12,366 nucleotides of DNA, taken from positions 1-12,366 of the forward strand of contig CAZYXO010000033.1 in NCBI GenBank assembly GCA_964651315.1, written 5' to 3'. Each line of letters begins with the position of its first letter. The stretch's first letter is position 1. A program made the position numbers and the translations under genes. This document shows, in pieces, positions 7,220 through 12,366 of this stretch. The notes under the pieces were generated by a model that ran no database searches, was not told the DNA's origin, and saw only the letters and a list, made by a program, of their open reading frames with translations. This DNA comes from CAZYXO01 sp964651315 (GTDB lineage: Bacteria > Bacillota_I > Bacilli_A > RF39 > UBA660).

Positions 7220-7630
7220 ATGGCCTTTAAAAAATTTAAAAAACTTTTTTCTAGTGAAGAAGATGACAATTTAATTGGAAGTGAAGATGAATACTACAAT
7301 TTAAGCGAAGATGAAGCAATCAAAGAAGCAGAAAAAAGTGGTAATAAAATGATATTATTAGAACCACGTGCTTATTCTGAAAGTCAGCAAATCGCTGATT
7401 ATTTGAAGAATCGTAATAGTGTCGTAGTTAATTTAAAAAGAGTTACTGCCGATCAAGCAAAAAGAATAATTGATTTTTTAAGCGGAACTATATATGCAAT
7501 AGGTGGATCAATGCAAAAAATTGGTGTTGGCATCTATTTATGTGCTCCTAAAAATGTCAGTGTTCAAGGAAAAATAACTGAAGACGGAGAAAAAGGAAAA
7601 TCAAAAGTCGAAGACGAAATAGAATGGTAA
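7220..7630 (+). CDS. sepF: Cell division protein SepF
   Basis: SepF (136 residues here) is a membrane anchor and bundler of FtsZ at the division septum. The N-terminal MAFKKFKKLF fits the amphipathic membrane-targeting helix. Residues about 11-40 are an acidic linker. The conserved core (about residues 43-118) carries ILLEPRAYSESQQIADYL, VVVNLKRV and the signature AKRIIDFLSGTIYAIGGSMQ, then IGVGIYLCAPKNV. Length is close to the usual 140-150. A charged tail ends in Trp. It has a good AGGAGA ribosome binding site and is followed 32 bases later by divIVA, as in many Bacillota division clusters. The usual intervening ylmG and ylmH genes are absent. Confidence 0.96.
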   Translation: MAFKKFKKLFSSEEDDNLIGSEDEYYNLSEDEAIKEAEKSGNKMILLEPRAYSESQQIADYLKNRNSVVVNLKRVTADQAKRIIDFLSGTIYAIGGSMQKIGVGIYLCAPKNVSVQGKITEDGEKGKSKVEDEIEW

Positions 7631-7662
7631 AAAAAATTTAAGAAAGTTGGGTGTAAGTCTTC

Positions 7663-8091
7663 ATGGTAACAAGATTTAATACAAGTTTAAATGGTTATTC
7701 CAAAGATCAAGTTAATAAATTTGTCGCAGAAGTAACTAGAGAATACGAATCTATGTTAAGCAATCTTAAAACTAGAGATTTAGAACTAGAAAGATTAAAA
7801 CAAGAATTAACTAAATACAAAAACATGGAAAATGTTTTAAATCGTGCCCTTATAGTTGCAGAAGATGCTGGTGCTCAAATGCGTAAAGTTGCCAAAGATG
7901 AATCACGGGCTGTAATTGATGATGCAAGACGTAATGCTTCTAAAATACTAAATGATGCATTATTAAAAGCCCAATCAGTAGAAAATGAAGCAATCGAATT
8001 AAAAAGAAGAGTAATCGGTTTTAAAAGAAGATTTAGAACTGCAGTTGAAACTGAACTTGAAATGATAGAAAATATCGACGAAAAAATATAA
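7663..8091 (+). CDS. divIVA: DivIVA-family polar/septal coiled-coil protein
   Basis: DivIVA binds negatively curved membrane at septa and poles and recruits division or sporulation partners. The N-terminal domain starts FNTSLNGYSKDQVNKFVAEV and is followed by two coiled-coil stretches: about residues 25-60, and 75-120 with the IDDARRNASKILNDALLKAQ pattern. At 142 residues it is a little shorter than Bacillus DivIVA (164) and ends soon after the second coil. In Bacillus the membrane-inserting tip is Phe17-Arg18 before GY; here the aligned pair is Leu9-Asn10, so the tip is changed. The ribosome binding site is poor (GGGTG about 8 bases upstream), suggesting coupling to sepF. DivIVA-like is certain; DivIVA versus a paralogue such as GpsB rests on operon position and the second coil. 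Confidence 0.9.
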   Translation: MVTRFNTSLNGYSKDQVNKFVAEVTREYESMLSNLKTRDLELERLKQELTKYKNMENVLNRALIVAEDAGAQMRKVAKDESRAVIDDARRNASKILNDALLKAQSVENEAIELKRRVIGFKRRFRTAVETELEMIENIDEKI

Positions 8092-8111
8092 TTAGTGAGT
8101 AGTGTGAAACT

Positions 8112-9764
8112 ATGAAGCAAAATATAAAAATGTTCAAAGAATGGTATAAATTAGCCAAACCTCATAAAGGGTTTTGGATTTTTCAATTTGTAACCGTAAT
8201 AATACCTAGTATTTGTTTATTATGCGAATCACTTTATGGTGCAAAAGCAACTACCAATTTAGCAAATGGTAATTTTGAACATGCCATATTTTGTATAATT
8301 CTTGTTTTAGTTTTCGCATTCTTAAGAGCATTTGCAGCAGATTTAAATTATCGTAATACATATCCTTTAGTACAAAATTCATTTATGAATATTCAAAAGA
8401 AAATATTTAATAAAATAATTAAAAGTAAAAATAAAAACTTTTTAAATAACTCTAAAGAAAAACTAATTAATATTGTTCATACTGATGCATATGATGTATC
8501 ATTTTTCTCAGATGTTATTTGTACTAAATGTCGATTTCTATTTTCAATAATTCTTACACTTACTTATGTATTCTTAGTAAATTATAAAATAGGATTTATT
8601 GTAATATTTATCATATTAATCAATTATTTTGTTGTAAATATTATTAATAATCAAGTTGCTAAAGCAAAAAGAATAGTTAAAGAATCAATAGATCAAGATT
8701 ATGAAGCATTCTCAGAATTAATAAATTCCAAAGAAATAATAAGTGACTTAAATATAACTGGTAAAGTAAAAAATGATTATTTAGAAGCGAATCAAAGATT
8801 TATGGATGCTAAACATTTATATAATACAAAAGCAAGTTATTTAGATAATTATTTCTTTATCTTTTATAAATCCCTTATATTTGTTGTAACATTATTTATG
8901 GTTTATTTATTAAAGAATGATGTTGTAAATTTAACTATTTATTTAGTTATAGTTACTTATTTAACTGATAGTGTAACAAATAGTAAAGATTTTTTATCTT
9001 TATTTACAGAACTAAAAAATGCTTATATTGCTACTAATAGAGTTAAAATAATTTTAAATTTTGATGAAAAAGATAAACTTGATTTTGGAACTCTTAATAA
9101 AGATGATGTAATAGGAGAACTTGATTTTGTTAATGTTAGTTATAATGAAAAAAATAGTGATTATCCAACTGTTCCAATAAAAAACATTACTTTAAGAATA
9201 AAACCATATAAATTTTATTTATTTTATGGTGAAAAAAATAATGGTAAAAGAACTTTATTTTATTTAATGCGTAGAGCGATTAAACCAAGTAGTGGGGAAA
9301 TATATTTAGATAAAGTTAATATATTTGATTACAATAATAAAGTATTTAGTAAAAATGTTAATTATTTAACTAATAGTACATATTTATTTAACAAAACAAT
9401 TATTGAAAATTTAAAAATGACAGAGACTAATACGGATAAAATTAAAGAATATTGTGCGTCTGTTGGAATATTAAAATCAATTGAAGAATTACCTTTAAAA
9501 TTTAACTCATCAATTGATTTATTAAGTGAAAAAGATAAATATTATTTATCATTAGTTAGAATGTTATTACTGGAAAGTGAAATAATTATGATATATGAAT
9601 TACCAAGTTATTTTAATAATACTGATATTTTAAATTATATTGAATTATTGAAGAAAATTGCTAAAAAAAGAACTGTTATTTTATTTAGTGGTAAAAAAGA
9701 ATATACTGATTTAATTGATAATGTATATGAGATAGATGATGGTAAACTAACAAGAATAAAATAG
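8112..9764 (+). CDS. Degenerate ABC-exporter-like membrane protein
   Basis: A 550-residue half-size ABC exporter layout: an N-terminal membrane domain with about six hydrophobic segments (roughly residues 21-43, 56-78, 141-157, 160-178, 247-267, 273-287), then a nucleotide-binding domain from about 335. The ATPase motifs are eroded. Walker A reads GEKNNGKR (373-380) in place of GxxGxGK[ST]. The Q-loop Gln is Asn421. The LSGGQ signature is LSEKD (471-475). Walker B is IIMIYE with Tyr495 in place of Asp, although Glu496 remains. The H-loop His is Gly527 in VILFSGK. The frame is fully open, so it is a preserved protein, perhaps a pseudo-transporter with a structural or regulatory role. It starts 20 bases after divIVA with only a weak ribosome binding site, and is probably in the same operon. 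Its substrate cannot be predicted. Confidence 0.8.
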   Translation: MKQNIKMFKEWYKLAKPHKGFWIFQFVTVIIPSICLLCESLYGAKATTNLANGNFEHAIFCIILVLVFAFLRAFAADLNYRNTYPLVQNSFMNIQKKIFNKIIKSKNKNFLNNSKEKLINIVHTDAYDVSFFSDVICTKCRFLFSIILTLTYVFLVNYKIGFIVIFIILINYFVVNIINNQVAKAKRIVKESIDQDYEAFSELINSKEIISDLNITGKVKNDYLEANQRFMDAKHLYNTKASYLDNYFFIFYKSLIFVVTLFMVYLLKNDVVNLTIYLVIVTYLTDSVTNSKDFLSLFTELKNAYIATNRVKIILNFDEKDKLDFGTLNKDDVIGELDFVNVSYNEKNSDYPTVPIKNITLRIKPYKFYLFYGEKNNGKRTLFYLMRRAIKPSSGEIYLDKVNIFDYNNKVFSKNVNYLTNSTYLFNKTIIENLKMTETNTDKIKEYCASVGILKSIEELPLKFNSSIDLLSEKDKYYLSLVRMLLLESEIIMIYELPSYFNNTDILNYIELLKKIAKKRTVILFSGKKEYTDLIDNVYEIDDGKLTRIK

Positions 9765-9787
9765 GAACATTAAATGTTCCTATTTTT
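9759..9787. terminator. Bidirectional terminator between the ABC-like gene and sigK
   Basis: A perfect 12-bp stem pairs AAATAGGAACAT (9759-9770) with ATGTTCCTATTT (9774-9785) around a TAA loop. T's follow on the + strand to 9787, and an A-rich stretch precedes it, giving U's on the - strand. The TAG stop of the ABC-like gene (9762-9764) is inside the stem and sigK ends at 9790, so one hairpin serves both convergent genes. Confidence 0.85.
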
Positions 9788-9789
9788 AG

Positions 9790-10485
9790 TTAAAACTCTT
9801 CTTTGTTTTTAATATATTCACGATATATTTTTGTTAATGCTCTTTTTTCAATTCTGGAAACATAACTTCTTGAAATATGTAATTGTTTTGCAATTTCTTT
9901 TTGGGTCATATCTTTTTCATTATTTAAACCATATCTTTTAACAACAATTTCTTTTTCTCTAGGGGTTAAATTTTTAATATATTTATTAAGCGAACTTATA
10001 TTATTTTGAATATGTAAATAATCAATAATATTAATGCTATCATCTTTAATCATATTAATTAAATTAACTTCATTACCATCTTTATCAAACCCAATAGAAT
10101 CTTGTAAACTTACAGTACTTTGGGTATTTTTATTTGATCTAAAAAACATTAAAATTTCATTTTGAATACATCTTGCAGCATAAGTAGTTATCTTTGTTTT
10201 TTTATTTTCTTTATAAGAATCTATTCCTTTAATTAAACCTATTGTTCCAATACTAATTAAATCATCATTATCGATAATTTTATTTTCAAATTTTTTAACA
10301 ATGTGAGCAACAAGTCTTAAATTATGTTCAATTAATTTATTTCTAGCATCTTTGCTACCATTCATCATTTCTGTTATTGCAATTCTTTCTTCTTCTTCAG
10401 TTAAAGGATCAGGAAAAACGTTATTTGAATAACTTCCGGTGAAAAATAAAGCACTTTTTAAAATATTAATTAAATGTAAAAACAT
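9790..10485 (-). CDS. sigK: Sporulation sigma factor SigK (pro-sigma-K form)
   Basis: A 231-residue sigma-70-family protein matching the late mother-cell sporulation factor sigma-K. Region 2 contains ARNKLIEHNLRLVAHIVKKF and DDLISIGTIGLIKGIDSY, then TYAARCIQNEIL. Region 4 contains NLTPREKEIVVKRYGL and the helix-turn-helix EIAKQLHISRSYVSRIEKRA. The N-terminus MFLHLINILKSALFFTGS before YSNNVFPDPL corresponds to the hydrophobic pro-sequence of Bacillus pro-sigma-K. SpoIVFB cleaves that before a Tyr, so Ser18/Tyr19 is the likely site here. The gene is in one piece, not split by a skin-type element. AGGAAG at 10492-10497 (bottom strand) lies 6 bases before the ATG. No convincing sigma-E or sigma-K promoter was found upstream. 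SigE or SigG is less likely, because the N-terminus and the RNEIL-like region follow SigK. Confidence 0.92.
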   Translation of the reverse strand: MFLHLINILKSALFFTGSYSNNVFPDPLTEEEERIAITEMMNGSKDARNKLIEHNLRLVAHIVKKFENKIIDNDDLISIGTIGLIKGIDSYKENKKTKITTYAARCIQNEILMFFRSNKNTQSTVSLQDSIGFDKDGNEVNLINMIKDDSINIIDYLHIQNNISSLNKYIKNLTPREKEIVVKRYGLNNEKDMTQKEIAKQLHISRSYVSRIEKRALTKIYREYIKNKEEF

Positions 10486-10498
10486 AAAACACTTCCTA

Positions 10499-10514
10499 AT
10501 TAAATATATTTAAT
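10499..10514. promoter_or_regulatory. 16-bp AT palindrome upstream of sigK
   Basis: ATTAAATATATTTAAT is a perfect palindrome immediately 5' of the sigK ribosome binding site on the bottom strand. It contains only A and T, so chance is a real possibility. If functional it would be an operator or leader structure of sigK. Confidence 0.3.
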
Positions 10515-10617
10515 AAGGAGTTTTTTATACATTTTAAAAAGATAGTTATCTATTTTTTCTTGCTAGTTCATAAGTTAAAAAATAAATATTTCTTTTATGG
10601 ACTTTATTTAAGAGATT

Positions 10618-10626
10618 TGATAAAAT
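10618..10626 (+). promoter_or_regulatory. Extended -10 promoter of signal peptidase I
   Basis: TG (10618-10619), one base, then TAAAAT (10621-10626) forms an extended -10. The -35 region around 10598 is weak. It would place transcription start near 10633, about 24 bases before the ATG. Confidence 0.5.
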
Positions 10627-10656
10627 GTTATTAGTAAGAAAAAAGAGGTGAAAAAG

Positions 10657-11208
10657 ATGGATTTTAGAGAAATAAAAGAATTTTTTAGAGATATCTCATT
10701 ATATGTAATTTCTTTTGCAATTATATTAATAATATTTGTTTTTATAGTATCTTTTCAACCTATTGCAGGTAATTCTATGACTCCAACAATAGAAGAAGGT
10801 GATGTAGTATTAGTTTCAAAATTGTCATATATGTTTTCGGATATTGAAAGAAATGATATTGTTACTTTAAAAATTAACAAAAAATCATACGTTAAAAGGG
10901 TTATTGGTCTACCTGGAGAAAATATTGCATATCTTAAAAATATACTATATATAAATGGAGAAGCATACAAAGAAAATTTTTTGGAAGAAGATATTGAAAC
11001 AAGTGGATTTACCTTTGAAGATATTTGTTCGAAAGAAAAATGTCCAGAACAAGTAATACCAAATGATATGTATTTAGTAATGGGAGATAATCGTCCAGAA
11101 TCGGAAGATAGTAGAACACCTGAGTTTGGTTTAGTTAAGAAAAGTAATATAAAAGGTAAAGTATTTTTGAGAATTTGGCCAATAAACAAAATTGGTACTG
11201 TAAAATGA
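10657..11208 (+). CDS. lepB: Type I signal peptidase
   Basis: A membrane-bound serine/lysine protease (183 residues) that removes signal peptides from exported preproteins. Residues 12-33 form one N-terminal membrane anchor. The nucleophile is Ser40 in AGNSMTPTI, the general base is Lys80 in SYVKRVIGLPGE, and the conserved GDNRPESEDSR lies at 143-153. This is the short one-anchor Gram-positive architecture (SipS/SipT-like). The ATG at 10657 is chosen over the in-frame GTG at 10648 because that GTG is part of the AGAGGTG ribosome binding site (10644-10650), 6 bases upstream. Two cysteines (124 and 129) sit close together in the loop before the last conserved block. It is divergent from sigK and lies directly ahead of a secreted repeat protein that should be one of its substrates. 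The symbol lepB is generic; sip would serve equally. Confidence 0.95.
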   Translation: MDFREIKEFFRDISLYVISFAIILIIFVFIVSFQPIAGNSMTPTIEEGDVVLVSKLSYMFSDIERNDIVTLKINKKSYVKRVIGLPGENIAYLKNILYINGEAYKENFLEEDIETSGFTFEDICSKEKCPEQVIPNDMYLVMGDNRPESEDSRTPEFGLVKKSNIKGKVFLRIWPINKIGTVK

Positions 11209-11219
11209 TGTTTTTGATA

Positions 11220-11248
11220 TTGCAATAATTGTATTTGTGTTGTATAAT
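11220..11248 (+). promoter_or_regulatory. Strong sigma-A promoter of the B-repeat protein
   Basis: TTGCAA (11220-11225), exactly 17 bases, then a perfect TATAAT (11243-11248) is the best promoter in the window. Transcription would begin near 11255, leaving a leader of about 60 bases before the ATG. The leader contains a palindrome at 11272-11289 and the ribosome binding site AGGGAGGG at 11298-11305. Confidence 0.75.
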
Positions 11249-11271
11249 CTCATTATCTTTTATGTGAAGAT

Positions 11272-11289
11272 ATTGTTTTGAAAAACAAT
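11272..11289. promoter_or_regulatory. Small inverted repeat in the B-repeat gene leader
   Basis: ATTGTTTT (11272-11279) and AAAACAAT (11282-11289) are perfect inverted repeats with a 2-base centre. A 2-base loop is too tight for a good RNA hairpin, so a DNA-binding palindrome just downstream of the start site is more plausible. Confidence 0.35.
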
Positions 11290-11315
11290 TATGAATTAGG
11301 GAGGGAAAAGTTGTT

Positions 11316-12366
11316 ATGTTTAACAAAAAAAGAATGTTTGTTTTTGTTGTTTTTATATTTCTAATGTTTATTTTAATAACATTTGCAGGTGGAAAACCAC
11401 AAACACAAGCAATTGCAACTAGAGTCGTTACCTTTGTTGATGGGTACGATAACTCGCAAATTAGTCAGCAAACTATAGAAGTAGGAAAGGATGCAGAAGT
11501 ACCAAGAGACCCTGAACATGAGTTTATGGTTTTTATTGGGTGGTTTTTAAGTGAAGATAGTACAACTAAAGTAACGAATTTTACGAATATTATCGAAGAT
11601 TTAACAGTAATAGCACAATATGATGAAGATCGAAATAATAATAATATACCTGATAATGATGATACATATTTTAATGTTCGATTTGTAGATACATTTAATA
11701 ATCGAGTATTGAAGAATCAAGAAGTTTTAATTGGTCAAGATGCTGTTGCACCAGCAGTACCAGTTCATGAAAATAGAATATTTATGGGTTGGTCACGTGG
11801 TTATACTAACGTTAGAGCAAATATTGTGGTAAATACTGTTTATACAGAAGTAGTAAATGTAACTACTTATGATGTTACATTTATTGATGGTGATACACAA
11901 GAAGTAATTGATGTTGTAACAGTAGGTGAAGGATTAAGTGCACAAACTCCAGAAGTACCAAAACATGAAAAAAGAGTATTCGATTATTGGGAAGGAAATT
12001 ATTCTAATGTTGTAAAAGATGAAATAGTTACAGCAATTTATACTGATGATAGAAACGAGAATACAGTTCCAGATAATCAAGAATATGTTCATTTAAGATA
12101 TGACACTAAAGGTGGTATGCCTTTTGTAACTGATGAAAACAATTATTTAATTGATGATATTGCAGAAATTAGTGAAATTATTCCTAAAAAAGATTATTTA
12201 GTTTTCTTAGGTTGGAGTTTAGATAACGAAAATGTTATTACAAATGAAACTGAATTAGCTGAAGTAAAATTTGAAAAAGATAATTTAATAATTACTGGAA
12301 ATATGACTTTGTATGCAGTATGGGCAGAAGATAATAATGGACCAGAAGGAAAACCTGATGGAAAAG
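11316..12366 (+). CDS. Secreted InlB B-repeat (Listeria-Bacteroides repeat) protein, 5' part
   Basis: The frame is open from ATG 11316 to the window end (350 codons, no stop), so the gene continues outside. The N-terminus MFNKKRMF plus a hydrophobic stretch to about residue 24 is a signal peptide. Cleavage is plausible after Ala24 or within the QTQAIA segment. At least four beta-grasp B-repeats of InlB/Flg_new type follow, at about residues 38-102, 119-178, 183-242 and 252-340. Each carries a V-x-F-x-D/Y start and an F-x-G/Y-W core such as MVFIGW, RIFMGW, RVFDYW and VFLGW. Asn/Asp/Pro-rich linkers separate some of them. Such proteins are surface or adhesin-like in gut Bacillota; an anchor or further domains would lie downstream. 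AGGGAGGG lies 10 bases before the ATG. The function beyond surface display is unknown. Confidence 0.88.
   Translation, partial: MFNKKRMFVFVVFIFLMFILITFAGGKPQTQAIATRVVTFVDGYDNSQISQQTIEVGKDAEVPRDPEHEFMVFIGWFLSEDSTTKVTNFTNIIEDLTVIAQYDEDRNNNNIPDNDDTYFNVRFVDTFNNRVLKNQEVLIGQDAVAPAVPVHENRIFMGWSRGYTNVRANIVVNTVYTEVVNVTTYDVTFIDGDTQEVIDVVTVGEGLSAQTPEVPKHEKRVFDYWEGNYSNVVKDEIVTAIYTDDRNENTVPDNQEYVHLRYDTKGGMPFVTDENNYLIDDIAEISEIIPKKDYLVFLGWSLDNENVITNETELAEVKFEKDNLIITGNMTLYAVWAEDNNGPEGKPDGK

Noticed and set aside
10648..10656. GTG start for signal peptidase I
   Set aside because: The GTG belongs to AGAGGTG, the ribosome binding site for the ATG at 10657.
10755..11225. Long bottom-strand frames opposite valS, the MoxR gene, signal peptidase and others
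   Set aside because: They lie antisense to genes with clear family motifs, lack ribosome binding sites and show no recognisable domains, so they are composition shadows.

Overview
The window is very AT-rich, gene-dense, non-phage chromosomal DNA from a Gram-positive, low-GC bacterium of the Bacillota (Bacilli-like). The evidence is SepF and DivIVA (Gram-positive division proteins), a recognisable endospore sigma factor SigK with its pro-sequence, AGGAGG-type ribosome binding sites, and TGA used as a stop while tryptophan is TGG (so not the Mycoplasma code). The style, with tiny intergenic gaps, Asn/Lys/Ile-rich proteins and secreted InlB-type B-repeats, recalls uncultured gut Bacilli of the Erysipelotrichales/RF39 kind, but the exact lineage cannot be fixed from sequence reading alone.

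Layout. (1) 1-1289: the 3' half of valS, closed by an AT-rich intrinsic terminator that overlaps its stop codon. (2) 1338-5314: a promoter followed by three tightly packed genes: a von Willebrand A (VWA) protein, a MoxR-like AAA+ ATPase, and a cytoplasmic BspA-type leucine-rich-repeat (LRR) protein. The ATPase gene is broken by an apparent one-base deletion near 4169; the missing 78-residue tail is still open in the -1 frame and ends 3 bases before the LRR start. (3) 5343-7127: a HerA/DUF87 hexameric-type ATPase with its own extended -10 promoter. Regions 2 and 3 together form an accessory-looking block between housekeeping genes. (4) 7168-9787: sepF, divIVA and a strongly degenerated ABC-exporter-like gene read as one unit and end in a bidirectional terminator. 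(5) 9790-10485, minus strand: sigK, converging on that terminator. (6) 10618-12366: signal peptidase I, then a promoter and the 5' part of a large secreted InlB B-repeat protein that runs off the window.

Working together. SepF and DivIVA act at the division septum, and the ABC-like membrane protein sits in the same transcription unit where ylmG/ylmH would be found in Bacillus. The VWA and MoxR proteins form a classical chaperone-like pair. With the LRR protein and the stand-alone HerA they are the best candidate here for an undescribed system, possibly a conflict/defence or complex-remodelling module, although no nuclease or toxin effector is visible. Signal peptidase I would process the secreted repeat protein next to it. 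SigK implies that the organism has, or recently had, a sporulation programme.
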